From Chrysomallon squamiferum (lineage: Eukaryota; Mollusca; Gastropoda; Neomphalida; Peltospiridae): a stretch of 53,157 bases of DNA. The notes under the pieces are model-generated. The model had not been told where the DNA came from. It saw nothing but the letters and a program-made list of their open reading frames with translations, and ran no database searches. The stretch spans positions 36,956 to 90,112 of the forward strand of contig CM022675.1 of assembly GCA_012295275.1 (NCBI GenBank). Reading direction: 5' to 3'. The translations under genes and the position numbers were made by a program. Positions 18,459 through 39,384 of the stretch are shown here, piece by piece (the stretch's first letter is position 1; each line of letters starts with the position of its first letter).

Positions 18459-19894
18459 ATGTTGTCTGCAGTTGTGAATATTTTTATTATTTTCTTCTTG
18501 TGTGTGTCTACCCAGTCAGAAATACTAAGTAAGTAGATTTTACATTAGTTGTTAAAATCAAGTAATTTTTATATGTGTGTGTGTGTCTGTCAGATATAAC
18601 ACATATTAATCAAAAGCAGGAAAAGAACTAAATAGACTGACGTATTTTTAAGTTAATACTAAGCTAAATATATGTAATCTGCCTCTGTATCTCTCTCTGT
18701 GTCTTTATCTGTCTTTCTATCTCAGTCTCTGTCTCTATCTTTATCTATGTCCCTTTCTCTGTCTTTGCCTCTCTGCACTGGATACACATACCTTCGCTCA
18801 CACTCTCAGTCACACTCATGCACACAGATCCACACACATATACACACACACACACTTATACACACACGCGCGCACACACATACACAAAACTTTTTTTGTT
18901 CACTTGTCACAGGCTATGGGTGAAAAGATATGAGGCTTATAACGGTATAAATTTATTTAAAAGAAATTATTAAAAAAAATGAAAAATGAAAAATAAAATA
19001 AAATAATTAATAATAACAAATAAAATATATATCACATTAAGAAGAACAAAAAAGAAAGAATCAAAGAAAGAAAGGAAACACATTTAACTGATGATTCTTT
19101 TAAAATGAGAAGATACTATATTAGATCAAACCATAAACTTGAGGTGCAAAAAAGGATCTATAATTATTGAAATATGATTTTTTGTCTCTGTTTTCCTTCC
19201 TTTTTATATTTTTTTAATATTTTATTTTTTGTTTTTTATTTATCTTTTATTTATTTTATTTATTTGAGCACATTATTAATAAGTAATAAAAATTAATTAT
19301 GTTTAATAAATAAATAAATAAATAACAACAACAACAACAATTATTATAATGATTGTGATGATAATAATTTAAAAAACAACATCTATTTAACATATAATTA
19401 ACTGACTATATCGAATTTATAAAATCTCTGTGACTTTACGTTCAACATACAACACTCTATTTACTCCAGTAAAATCAAACTGAAAATGTTTAATGTATAA
19501 CAAAGTATAACAAAGTTTTGATGCCAATTTATCGATCTTGACAATACCTAATTGTTATAATATCCTAATTGTTATAATACTCTAAATGTTTTTGCTCAGT
19601 ATATTTTTCAATACGTAGGTCCCTGGAGTGACGTGTCTGGTGACGCCATGACAGACAGTTACGTCATACTGAATGAGGCCCAGTCGTGGTGGTCTGCTGT
19701 TTATTCTGGCTGTCAGTCAAAAGGAGGAAGACTTGTTACACACTCTAAATCTCTGTCTAATGTCTGGAAAATAATGGAACCTAACAAATTTTACTGGGTT
19801 GGTGCTTCAGAAACTTACACTCCTTGGATATGGACGGGTATATTAATATACTAGATTAATTATTTGTGTCTGTGTGTGTGTGTGTATGTATGTT

Positions 19895-19943
<49 letters not shown>

Positions 19944-20515
19944 TTTTTCACTACACATTTTAATAGGTTTGTTCTAAAATTAAATGTATATAATATAAAT
20001 TTATATTTATTTATTTATTTGTTTGTTTGTTGTTGTTGTTGTTGTTGTTGTTATTATTATTATCATTAATAGTAGTAGTAGTAATAGTAGTAGTAGTGGT
20101 GATAGTAGTAACATTTTTTTTATATTATCATCATCTCTTTTTTTATTATTATTCTTATTATTATTATTTTATGTTTTCAGAAACAAATGAAACCCTGTTT
20201 AAATTTGTTGAAGATATAGCGGTGTCACAAACTGTGTTAAACAGTCATGTTACTATTGATGACAACAGTGTGTTTAAATGTTTCCAGAGGTGTAACAGTA
20301 ATGACACAACAAAGAGAAAATTTGGTTTACAGGTGATTCTTTTTACTGTTCTATAAATTATGTAGTGCAATGCTGAACAGAAAACATAGACACAGAAATC
20401 TGAATTCAAAATGTACATGTACAGATATATAAACAAACAAGCAAAATGTACAAATCTTAAAACAGAGATTAGAACCTACTGATTAATGTTCACAAGAAAA
20501 TGAACAAACACATTT

Positions 20516-20601
<86 letters not shown>

Positions 20602-21794
20602 TCTCACACACACACACACATACACACACAAACACGCACTATTTTTCTCTTTCACTCTGTTTCCTTCTGTTTCTATTTGTGTATCTGCATATGAGTATCT
20701 ATCTATATCTCTCTCTCTCTATATATATATACCTAACTTTCTTCTCTCTTTGTACCTATCTATTTATCCGTGTGCAACCTAGTTACCAACGTTTAACTTT
20801 CATATCTGTTTATACCTAGCTGTCTCACTTTGCTTTTCTCTCTATCTATAGTAAAAAAGTTATAATAAAATTACAAAAAATCAAGTTCAGTTACATACTG
20901 TCGTATTGCAGGGAAGAAAATGTTTCTGCAGTCTTCCACAACATAAAACAAACTCTAAGAAAGATACAACATTCAAGAAAGTAAACAAAGTACGCTGTCC
21001 TGGGACCTATGACGAGTTCTGTGGTGGTGCGGACGTTGTTTCTGTTTATGAATTGGGTAAGAATTTTATTTTGATAATATACAGGTAGTAGAAGTGTAAG
21101 GTTTTTATCTCTTTTTTTAACTTTCTTTCTTTCTTATCGGATTCGGAAAGTTGTATTGGTAGTAGCTGTTGTAATCAGTATTCAGTAGAAGTGGTAGTCA
21201 TAGTAGTAATAACAGTAATAGTAGCAGCAGTACTAGTTGTAGTAGCAGCAGTACTAGTTGTAGTAGCAGCAGTATTAGTTGTAGTAGCAGCAGTACTAGT
21301 TGTAGTAGCGGCAGTACTAGTTGTAGTAGCAGCAGTACTAGTTGTAGTATCAGCAGTACTAGTTGTAGTAGCAGCAGTATTAGTTGTAGTAGCAGCAGTA
21401 ATAGTTGTAGTAGCGGCAGTACTAGTTGTAGTAGCAGCAGTACTAGTTGTAGTATCAGCAGTACTAGTTGTAGTAGCAGCAGTATTAGTTGTAGTAGCAG
21501 CAGTGATGTAAGTAATAGTATTTGAAACAGCATAAACAGTAGTAGTAATAGTAGAGGTAATGTTTGTAATGTTGTAGAACTAATAGTACTAGTAGTAGTA
21601 ATACTAACAGTAAACGTTGTAGTAGTTGTTGCTGTAGATATTGATGTACAAACGGAGCAGAAGTAATACTAGCTGACATTTGTAATGGTAGCAGCAACAG
21701 AAATAATAGTAGTTGTGATGGTAGTAATAGTTGTAGATGAAGAAGACGAAGAAGAAGCAGTAGTAATAGCTGTTGCAGTGGTAGTGGTAGGAGC

Positions 21795-21846
<52 letters not shown>

Positions 21847-22910
21847 CTAGTAGTAGTAGTAGTATCATACAGACATTGTTTTTATATTAAAGAAATATTT
21901 TATTTCAGATCTGCCTGTTTCTGTAGATATAAAAAGCAGAACAAGTAAAAACAGCAACTGCGGCTACGTCAGATATGAAAACAACAAAATCACCCTTCAG
22001 TTTGCAGACTGCTATAACGTATGGCAGTTTAGTGTTTGTCCAAGTATGTTGTTTGTTTATTCTTTTATTTAATTATTTTTATTATTTGATTGTATTTATG
22101 TTTGTTTGTTTCCGTTTTGACACCGCATGAATTTTGTCTCTATGTGTTTGCATCTGTAAGCGTTTGACTAATATTATGTTTGTTATTGCAAAATGCTGAC
22201 ATCAGTTAAGTTTAAAAAGAGCAATCAAACGCAGATTTTTTTCAATCCGTAGAATAATTCCACTGAATTGTTTGTCTACGTTTCAGAAAATAGTTTTATT
22301 TATATGACAAGTATGTGCAGAAATGCGGTATGTATTCTGAAGAAACGGTTTAAATGGAGTGAAGCTAATATAAACTGTGGTGCAAATTTGTCAAAACTGA
22401 CAGACACAGCAGTTCCAGAAATTAAAAAGCTGATTAGAAATTACAAACGGTGGCAAAGTTATTGGATTGGACTCAAGAGAAATATTGAATGGAGGTGGAT
22501 TGATGGTAAGAGTCTTCAGATAGACAGATTCAGACACACATACAAACATACATATATACGCACATCACAAATACAAACATACATATATACGCATATATAT
22601 AAATAGGTCTTTCTCTGTCACTGAGTGGGCAAACTTTTAGCAGTCGAACATTTCAGTGATAAACATTTAACCGAACGGACTTACAGACGAATAGACACTA
22701 ACCGAATGGACAAATGAACGAGCTGACAAATAGTTTGTCATGTAAAACAAGGAGGATTTAAAATGTATTACTTTACTATTAATATCGTTTATTGCAAATG
22801 ATGTGCATTAATTACTTTTTTATCATGTAATTATGTTATATTTGTCCTTTTTTAGTTTGTTTTATAAAGCAATTACATTGCATGAAAGAAATAAAAACAT
22901 CAACGACAGC

Positions 22911-22946
<36 letters not shown>

Positions 22947-25639
22947 AATAATAATAGTAATAATAATAACAAATTGATGAGAAGAGATAAAAATTAAGAA
23001 TGCAAATATTTATGTCCATTCGGCCAAATGTCCGTTCTGTTAATAGTTCGTTGTCCGAATGTCCGGCCATATACAAACAAACAAACACACAGAAAAACGT
23101 ACACACTTAGAGACACTTAGAAACTCTGTCTACCTTTCTCTCTTATATTACTGTCTATCTATCGACTAACATCCCTTATTATAAACCTGATTATATAATT
23201 ATGTATGATGACACTGCCTTTCTAATGAACATATTTTCATTATTCTTATTTTTTTTTTTTTTTTTTTGCTTATTTGTTAAAGGAAGCCTTGTAACAGATC
23301 CTCCCAGCAGTTATGTAAGAACTCATCAAAGTATTACATGGTCTAAAAACATCAATTACTACATTCCTAAAGAATCATCGACGAAATTTTCTGCTGTCTG
23401 TCAACTTTGTGAGTAGTGTGTGTGAATGCGTGTGCGTGTATGTATGCTGTCAGCTTTTGATTAAAAAGAAAAAAAACTTTATAGAAAGTAGTACACAGAC
23501 ATACAGAATCACAGAAACATGGTCCGATATATAATATACTAGACACACTAACAGACATATACAGCAATATACTCACAGACCCATGCGAATGTAATATCAG
23601 TTAATTTCTTTAATGTTATATTTTTAACGTATAAAAAGAATATTTTCGGTGAAAAGTAAACTTCGATAACAGAACAAATCTTTCAGAAATATTATTGTCT
23701 GTCTCTGGTACACATATATTATTTTAAAATGAAATTAGCAGTAGTAGTAGTAGTAATTTTGAAACAATCGGAAACGAAACACATAGACACATTTTGATCT
23801 TAAATCAAAAAATAATTATAGTGGTTATTTGATAAGAAATAAGATGATGCTGATAATGCAGATAATAATGACAAAGACGATACATTTCACTATAAACATT
23901 TTCTGTTAAAAAATCATGTAACTTTTATTATCAGATAAAACAACTACTACATCAGTTCCAACGACAACAAAAGAATCAAACTACTAACACAAAACAGGAC
24001 GGAAACAACAACGACAACGACAACAAAAGAAACAGTGGACTTCACAACAACACAATTTAACTTTCTGACGACGGAAACAACGACGACAACGACAACAAAA
24101 GAAAGAATGGACTTCACAACAACACAATTTAATTTTCTGACGACAACGTTGTTTGAAAAAGGACGAAAACAAAAGACGAACCAATCGAAGAACAACGCAG
24201 GTCTTTTGATTATTTTCATTATTTTAATATTTGCTTTGTTTTCATTTTGTCTTTTATTTATTATTTATTTATTTCTTCTTCATTTCTTTTCTTTCTTTTT
24301 AAATCTTATTATTAATATTATGATTACTAATTATTATTATCATTTCTAATTTTCTTCTTATTTTTTTTTTTTTTTTTTTTTTTTTGTCAATGTTTTTCTT
24401 TTCTGACAGCTTGTTTTCTTTTTAAAGAACGATCACAAATGGTCTGTTTCCTTAATTTTAAATTAAGACTGTTGAATGCTGGATAAACGATGTTAAAAGT
24501 TTTGTAACAAGCTGAGAGGTAGGTAAATAAACAGATGTAACAATATTTATAACTTGTTTATTTTTAGCTTTGATTGGCGGCAGTGTTGTTGCTGTTATTG
24601 TTGTTATGGTAACATCTGTCTTGATTTTCATCTGGATGAAACGGTAAGGAAATATTATTTATTTATTTATTTATTTATTTATGTAATTCAATGTTATTCT
24701 ACTGTATATTTGCTCTATAGTTATTTGCTAAACGGCTAAAATTGTAGAAAATGCAGATACTACTGAAATGTACTAAAATATATAAAAAACTTTTTTTTCA
24801 ATTATCCCAAAATAAATAACCAGATAGTAAGTATATCTAAAATTATTTTCAATTTTCATTCTATATTATGTTACAGAACAAAACGTTTTTGTTTCGCAAA
24901 AGAAAAAACACAACAGAACGTAAACAAAGGTCACATAAACAAAAGTTACAACGCTGAAACTGCAGACTATGAATTTGAACAACCTGTTAAAACGGGAATT
25001 AACAAAACCATGAACGAGAACCTGTCTAATGACGTAATAAGTTACGTAAATTCTGACGTGACACGCGAAGCAGAAGATGACGACTATTACAGTAAAATTA
25101 ACAAAGTTAAACAACAAAGAACGGTAACTCTACTTCAGACTGATAAACAGAGTTGTTCCCCTCTAACCACTGACAGCAGACAGAATATTTACGTGAATGT
25201 TAGTAATGATTCAGATTACGAAACAGCAGAAGCGATTCAAGAAAATCGTCATGTTACTGAAGATAAACATAATGGTGGCGATTTCGACAAAACAGACGGG
25301 AAAAGAATGAAGACAAACACACCGAAGATGCACATTAACATCGCTGATGATGGAGTTTACGATACGACAGACACAAAAATACCGACAGCAACTTCATCGA
25401 ATGTGTACCATCATCTTGGTAAACAAAACGTCGACGACTACGACACAACAGAAGCCGTTGTTTCAAATTTCTGTGATTCCAGTTTATATAACCACACTGA
25501 CGTAAATTCATCTCAGTATTCATTAAAAGCAGACGACATCAACTGTGAGAACGTAGATGAAGAACTGAATTTCTCTCAAAATGATGGAAATGTTTATTTC
25601 GTTCTGGAAGACGAAGATGCAGATGAAAATACAGATTAA
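18459..25639 (+). CDS. Gene C: receptor paralogue with in-frame stop in the stalk; predicted secreted 372-aa form
   Basis: Exons: 18459-18528, 19619-19837, 20181-20332, 20912-21056, 21909-22043, 22287-22505, 23283-23408, 23935-24200, 24568-24643, 24877-25639. Exons 1-7 are intact (signal peptide, CTLD1 interrupted by WSC, CTLD2). An 11-nt insertion at about 23,966-23,976 shifts exon 8 and gives TAA at 23,985-23,987, so the spliced product ends 17 residues into the stalk without a membrane anchor. The remaining stalk (two repeat units), helix and 254-codon exon 10 are otherwise open and very close to gene B, so the lesion is recent, an assembly error, or allelic. Tail motifs if read: Y-V-N-V, Y-Y-S-K-I, Y-H-H-L, Y-F-V-L. 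Confidence 0.75.
20520..20595. repeat. (CT)n microsatellite, intron 3 of gene C
   Basis: Pure CT tract; a shorter homologue lies in gene D intron 3 near 29,277-29,330. Confidence 0.92.
21190..21860. repeat. 21-bp ACTAGT-containing minisatellite and (AGT)n, intron 4 of gene C
   Basis: About 15 copies of a 21-bp unit made of GTAGTAGCAGCAGT and ACTAGTT (or ATTAGTT), followed by looser AGT repeats and an (AGT)n tract at 21,790-21,860. Val/Ala-rich reading frames over it are artefacts. Gene D carries the same unit expanded to about 900 bp. Confidence 0.85.
22615..23085. mobile_element. MITE-like insertion in intron 6 of gene C
   Basis: Absent from the same intron of A and B, where the flanks meet within about 40 bp. 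The ends carry repeated CGAACATTTCAGTGATA and CCGAACGGAC-type motifs on the left and GTCCATTCGGCC, AATGTCCGTTCTG and GTCCGGCCAT on the right, so the ends are inverted. No coding sequence. Gene D has a larger copy at 32,185-33,045. Confidence 0.5.
23966..23976 (+). other. 11-nt frameshifting insertion in the gene C stalk exon
   Basis: Genes A, B and D read ACGAC(G/C)AAACTA here; gene C has AACAAAAGAAT inserted. The inserted bases repeat a motif found about 50 bp downstream (ACGACAACAAAAGAA), so replication slippage or templated insertion is likely. The exon is 266 nt where a multiple of three is needed. Confidence 0.75.
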
Positions 25640-26579
<940 letters not shown>

Positions 26580-26636
26580 AAACAAACGAAACCCTCTTTA
26601 AATTTGTTGAAGATATACCTGTGTCACAAACTGTGT
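26580..26636 (+). pseudogene. Orphan exon 3 (WSC start) fragment
   Basis: After a normal TTTTTCAG acceptor, the sequence encodes ETNETLFKFVEDIPVSQTV, identical to exon 3 of gene B, and then turns into unrelated sequence and a CT repeat. There is no exon 2 or 4 nearby. A relic of a deleted receptor copy between genes C and D. Confidence 0.8.
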
Positions 26637-26682
26637 TCTGCGGGAAATCTTTGCACATTTATTTCTGTCTGTCTCTCTGTTT

Positions 26683-26704
26683 TCTCTCTCTCTCTCTCTG
26701 TTTC

Positions 26705-26795
<91 letters not shown>

Positions 26796-26800
26796 GTTTC
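26683..26800. repeat. (CT)n microsatellite
   Basis: CT repeat with occasional TCTGTTTC interruptions, extending in degenerate form to about 26,920; directly abuts the orphan exon 3 fragment. Confidence 0.9.
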
Positions 26801-27099
26801 TCTCTGTTTTTAATCTCTCTGTCTCTCTCTCTGTTTTTATCTATCTCATTATATCTTTCTCTCTCTCTCTCTCCATCTCTTTCTCTATCTTTGTTTCTCT
26901 CTGTTTTTAATCTCTCTATCTATCTCTCACACACACACTCAGAGCGAGGCACAGAGAGAGAAGGGAATAGTAGTAAAGTGTTTGTGCATTTTGTTCCATC
27001 TCTCTGTTTTTATATCTCTATCTAACTATCTCTTTCTCTCTTTCTTACACACACACACACACACATACACGCACGCACGCACGCACGACATACTATATT

Positions 27100-27452
27100 T
27101 TACTCAGTTTTCTACATACTATATTTTATTCAGTTTTCGGCAAGTGAGTTTATCTAAAACAAGTTTTATTTTTTCACACAGACACACTACACTGTTTCTT
27201 TGATTAAACAAGGGGAGATAAAACCTGTTTGTCATGCGCGCACTTGCGCACGCACGCTCGAACACACATACTATATTTTATTATTTAAAACAATTTTTAT
27301 TTTTATCATCTAAAACAAATACACACAAATACACTACACTGTTCTGTAACTAAGTAAACAAGGGAAGGTAAAACCTGTTATCATCTAACAACTATCTTTT
27401 ACTCTGTTATCTTCTTTCTGGTCCAAGTCAGATGTTCAGTGTAGACTCCGCC
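27100..27452 (+). promoter_or_regulatory. Duplicated upstream module of gene D
   Basis: Two partial tandem copies of the family upstream block (about 27,110-27,230 and 27,270-27,452). Both carry the AAAACAAGTTTTAT, ACACTACACTGTT and AACAAGGG elements; only the second leads into a start codon (27,453). The GCGCGAGTTT element is degenerate in both. Confidence 0.5.
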
Positions 27453-34900
<7,448 letters not shown>

Positions 34901-35111
34901 ACAAAACGTCGACGACTACGACACAACAGAAGCCGTTGTTCCAAATTTCTGTGATTCCAGTTTATATAACCAAACTGACGTAAATTCATCTCAGTATTCA
35001 TTAAAAGCAGACGACATCAACTGTGAGAACGTAGATGAAGAACTGAATTTCTCTCAGAATGTTTATTTCGTTCTGGAAGATGAAGATGTATCCTCGTGGT
35101 ATCAGTTTTGA
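34901..35111 (+). other. Open out-of-frame tail remnant after the gene D stop
   Basis: One base out of frame with exon 10, the sequence stays open to TGA at about 35,109 and still encodes the motifs used by B and C (V-D-D-Y-D-T-T-E-A-V-V, Y-S-L-K-A-D-D-I, V-Y-F-V-L-E-D-E-D), then the insert-derived end V-S-S-W-Y-Q-F. The junction is CTT-CCT-TAA-A, as in genes A and E. Confidence 0.6.
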
Positions 35112-35711
35112 CGCAGATAAGCAACAATCTCGCGTTGTACAGAAATAAAGATGTTTTTCTTGTTGTTACTGACAGAGACTGAACGTAATATATATATATA
35201 CACATGATTAAAATATAAACATTCAATTTTATATACACATTAAGATTTTTGAGTTTGTTTCTAGTTAGTATGTGTATACTGAAACATTCATATCTTTTTA
35301 ACGCGGTATGGGTTTTGACTCAGAGCGAGTAAGTGAGTTCTATAAAAATAGATTGAAGTGGGCGTGGCCTAATTGTATGACAGTGTTCTAACTGTCAGCA
35401 GACGGCAATGTTTTGTTCAGTTTGTGAGTGAAATTTATTCTGAAACTTTGGAGATACGAGGTTGTTTGTGTATGGCGAAAACTTGCCTTTTAAAGACAGT
35501 ACTTTTAGCTGTATGGTTATGTTAATTGTTTAAACTTACCCCAAACATGCGAGTAGGAAGCTTTGCTTTGTTTCCTAGGTGTAGAAAAAACCGTAAACAA
35601 AATCTTCACCAGGTGACGTCACGGTTGTTGTTTTTTATTATTATTATGCGCATTTGTTATTTAATGAAGGATCCTCAAAACAAATACCAGGTCAAAACAA
35701 ACACTGAGACG
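35078..35711 (+). repeat. Insert at the end of the gene D tail exon (shared with gene A)
   Basis: Bounded by direct repeats of ATGTTTATTTCGTTCTGGA at 35,059-35,077 and 35,712-35,730; the second copy leads into the old exon end (T-A-stop) and the 3'UTR shared with B and C. The insert carries AATAAA at 35,144-35,149, a possible new poly(A) signal. No ORF in it is convincing. It matches 2694-3361 in inverted orientation. Confidence 0.65.
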
Positions 35712-35730
35712 ATGTTTATTTCGTTCTGGA

Positions 35731-36101
35731 TACAGCTTAACATCTATAAAATAATTTTCTACATTCACAGAAATAAAAATAAATTTATAAATGATATCAA
35801 CGAATTTCTCTTGACTCTACAAATTCAACATAAAAGACCTATTTAAGTTTTAATAGTTGCTAAGTACATCCTGTCATGCCATTGTCCTGTAAGAAATTAT
35901 TTCCATTGTGTATCCTCAGAAAATTATATCACTTGAGATGCTGTTCAAAACATTTTTATTGAAATGTCTCAAAATTTTGATACTCAGATTATACTTTTTA
36001 CTTGTTATATTATGTTTTGTTAATTTGTATACTGAACTACACCTTCAAACATTAGAATTATGTTAATTTATTTTAATTGTTATATATTATTATTATTATT
36101 A

Positions 36102-36143
<42 letters not shown>

Positions 36144-36264
36144 GTTACTCAGAAATTGTAATAAATTGAATGAAAACAATCAAATTTAGAATGATATAAC
36201 TTTCTCCTTTTTTTAATTAATAAAGAAAAGAATAAAAGCAGTATCTATAGAAATAAAGACTCTT
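35731..36264. other. Original 3'UTR of gene D and flank
   Basis: No gene. AT-rich sequence homologous to the 3' flanks of genes B, C and E, with an (ATT)n tract at about 36,085-36,140. Confidence 0.6.
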
Positions 36265-36785
36265 TATATGTGTAATACTTTTCAAATGACAGACATCATC
36301 TTCACAACAATACAGGAGTAACGTCCCTTGACAAACTAGACTGAAACTAGTCCATTTACAAATTTAGGGGCGTGACAGCCAGGTTGTTATGGGCGACATG
36401 AATAGCTTCATAGAGGAATTTAAACTTTGGCAGCTAACATGTATGTATTTCTAATTAGAGTGTAAAATGTCTGTAGAAAACGGTCCACTAAAATTTACTC
36501 TGGAAAGGTTCAAACTAAAAAGCAATACAACAACTTGTCAGAGTCTCTGCTACTCGAACCCGAGTGTTTTGATAACGCCAGATTAAAAGACTGTCTTGTA
36601 AAAATACAAATAAAACATTTGACACGGATTCCATACGAGCGTTTTAAAGTTAGAAAAGTTATAAATATTTCTTGGATGGATGCATTTAATTTGTTTACTG
36701 GAAACACATGCATGTATAAATATTGTAAATACACCCATGTCAAAATCAGGACGTACTTGTGTGTCTCAGTATATTCAAATACACC

Positions 36786-36790
<5 letters not shown>
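36265..36790 (+). repeat. Segmental duplication copy 1 (matches 39,970-41,130)
   Basis: It starts at TGTGTAATACTTTTCAAATG and covers a GC-rich promoter-like stretch (ACGTCCCTTGACAAACTAGA, GGGGCGTGACAG), a single unit of the ATGTATTTCTA repeat and the MSVENG-type ORF. In the other copy the single repeat unit has become about 37 units. Confidence 0.7.
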
Positions 36791-36829
<39 letters not shown>

Positions 36830-36903
36830 TGTATATAGACACAAAAACAAATGAAAGCATGAACCATCACATAATCATAAACCAAATTATTAAACAAATC
36901 TGA
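36467..36903 (+). pseudogene. Unidentified MSVENG-type ORF, frameshifted copy
   Basis: Starts MSVENGPLKFTLERFKLKSN, loses one base near 36,530 relative to the copy at 40,808, and continues one frame over with LEPECFDNARLKDCLVKIQ, KHLTRIPYERFKVRKVIN and N-L-F-T-G-N-T before an AC repeat. I do not recognise the protein. Conservation of the amino acids across copies suggests it was once a coding exon of another gene carried along with the receptor duplications. Confidence 0.45.
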
Positions 36904-37036
36904 TTCAACATGTAGATTAGAAAGTTAAGAGATTACGCAAAGGATGGAACAGAGAATATCAACTTTAAACTCTCATGAAAAAAAGGTTTGTTAGATTTTA
37001 ATGTTAAGCTTAAATTCGGGTTGTTTCTACTGTCAG

Positions 37037-38023
37037 GGAGATCGGTGTTTTTGTAACATACCCGAGAACGAATTAAAAGAACAGATAAAAATTACCTACA
37101 AAGTTTTGCGTTGTCCGGGCACGTACACTGAAAACTGCGGCAGTTCACATACAGCGTCTGTTTACAAGCTGGGTAAGTACAAGATTTCAAATATAAACTA
37201 CAGCATGAATAAATACATAAACAAAATTAAAATAACTGTATTACATCAATGTCTGTCTATTACCACTTGTACATTTTAAATATCTTATATTTTTAACAGT
37301 TACTGCTATTTACTCTCGATTTCACGAACTAATAGGGAAGAGCATTTACTAAGAAATGTCTGAGAAATCTCGAATATAAATATTGACCTTAAATTTACCG
37401 AAACTTTAAACTTTGGTATACATAACAGCTATATAATCCGGAAAAATGTAAGACCAATATATATAATTGTTATTTCAAAATAAACATTTAATTTTCAGTA
37501 ACCCTTTTTTTTTTCTATTTTTCTTTTTCTTCCCCCCCCCCCCTTAATCTAGGACATTCATAACAACGAAGAAGAAAATTTGATTTTGAGACAGACATCG
37601 TATAACTTCTAGTTACAACTATCAGCAATAAACAGTAAAATATTTTTGTCAAACATCAGTGATGCAATTTCCAATCGCCACAACAAGAGCAGTATAAAAA
37701 GAACATCTAATCATGGTGATACAATATCAGTCAATACTGTTTTTATATTCCTGACGTAATTTTATAAAAAAAAAAAACTAAATATTTCTACTCAAAAAGT
37801 GGATTGTATTATACGATCATTAAGGACAGGCTGTATGTTCGTTGTTAAATATAAAAAAATAAAAATAAATAGGCTTAATATACTTTTCAAGACTTTCTTT
37901 CCGTCGTTTCTCAAGATCGATGTCCATTTGGTACTTTTGTTTTTCCTACACGCCTTAATTACTTGTTAGAAGAAATAATGATCATCATGAAAGGTTCCTC
38001 CAGCTTAGGACTTCACATTCTAA

Positions 38024-38067
<44 letters not shown>

Positions 38068-38314
38068 TTTGCTTGTTACTCATTTTTCTTCAGTTATTAT
38101 CATCATCATCGTCGTAAGCGCATCATCATCATTATTATTATTATTATTATTGTTATCATTATTGTTATACGTACTATTTTAGACTTGCCAGATTCAGTAA
38201 AACTGAATTTCCAGGCAAATGATAACACTAACTGTGGTTATGTCAGATATGAAAACTGCCAGATGCAACTCGGCTTCGACAACTGTCAACAACAAAACAA
38301 ATTTATTTGCCCTG
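37037..38314 (+). pseudogene. Gene F fragment: E-type exons 4 and 5 only
   Basis: Exon 4 at 37037-37172 (GDRCFCNIPENELKEQ, RCPGTYTENCGS, second half of WSC) and exon 5 at 38183-38314 (D-L-P-D-S-V-K-L-N, NCGYVRYENCQMQLGFDNC, F-I-C-P), with good splice sites. The surrounding DNA matches 44,850-46,850 of gene E almost base for base. Exons 1-3 and 6-10 are absent, so it is a partial duplication. Both exons are open, so they could in principle act as spare or alternative exons. Confidence 0.75.
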
Positions 38315-38346
38315 GTAGGTTGTGTTTCGAAAACAGAACATTTTAA

Positions 38347-38511
<165 letters not shown>

Positions 38512-38734
38512 GCATATCTTTCTTGTGAATCTCTCTGTTTGTTTCTTTTTTACTTCTTTCTAGTTATTAACCTATTTGCTTACTTATTTAGTTTTTCTAT
38601 GTACCCCATATCTTTCTTAGGTACACTATTTATCTTTCTGTTATCCATGGAGCTATCACTATAGTTGCAGCTGGTACTATTATTAATTATACTACTACCA
38701 TCGTTGTTGATATTGTTATTATTGTTGTTGTTCC

Positions 38735-38825
38735 TTTTCTTCTTTTTCTTCTTTTTCTTGTTATTGTTATTGTTGTTGTTGTTGTTGTTCTTCTTCTTCT
38801 ACTTCTTCTTTTTCTGCTTCTTCTT

Positions 38826-38856
<31 letters not shown>

Positions 38857-38903
38857 TTATTATTATTATTATTATTCGTCTTCTTCTTATTCTTCTTCTT
38901 CTT

Positions 38904-38970
<67 letters not shown>
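38735..38970. repeat. (TTC)n / (TTA)n pyrimidine tract
   Basis: Long TTC/TCT tracts alternating with TTA tracts. A strong polypyrimidine stretch on the plus strand with triplex potential. Matches 46,735-46,850 in gene E. Confidence 0.88.
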
Positions 38971-38972
<2 letters not shown>

Positions 38973-39084
38973 GCATTTTTTAAAATTATTATTGTAGTTA
39001 CTGTACGGGAAATGTGTTCGTATATTTATCTCTTTCTCTGTCTCTCTCTCACACACACACACATACACATGCACGAACACACAC

Positions 39085-39314
39085 ACATACTATATTTTAT
39101 TCAGTTTTCTATTGGGTCTTGTATTCTATTTTGTCGTAGTCTTTGTGGTGCGCGAGTTTATCTATAACAAGTTTTATTTTTATCACACAAATACACTACA
39201 CTGTTCTGTAACTGAGTAAACAAGGGAAGGTAAAACCTGTTATCACCTAACAACTATCTTTTACTCTGTTATCTTCTTCCGGGTCCAAGTCAGATGTTCA
39301 CTGTACAATCCGCC
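39085..39314 (+). promoter_or_regulatory. Conserved upstream module of an orphan exon 1
   Basis: Full family block (TTTGTCGTAGTCTTTGTG, GCGCGAGTTTATCTATAAC, ACACTACACTGTTCTGTAAC, ACAAGGGAAGG, CTATCTTTTACTCTGTTATC) ending in CCGCCATG. Confidence 0.55.
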
Positions 39315-39384
39315 ATGTTGTCTACAGTTGTCGATATTTTTATTATCTTCTTCTTGTGTGTCTCTACCCAGTCAGAAATACTAA
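39315..39384 (+). pseudogene. Orphan exon 1 (signal peptide)
   Basis: Encodes MLSTVVDIFIIFFLCVSTQS and three more residues, with an intact A|GTAAGT donor in phase 1. Intron 1 follows as in gene D but is cut at about 39,965 by the next duplication. The nearest downstream exon 2 is in gene E (44,025), 4.6 kb away in the same strand and compatible phase, so it could serve as a distant alternative first exon. Confidence 0.7.

Noticed and set aside
35526-35846. 106-codon plus-strand ORF inside the insert after gene D
   Set aside because: Crosses from the insert into the old gene D 3' end and is not kept open in the matching region of gene A, so there is no support for a protein.
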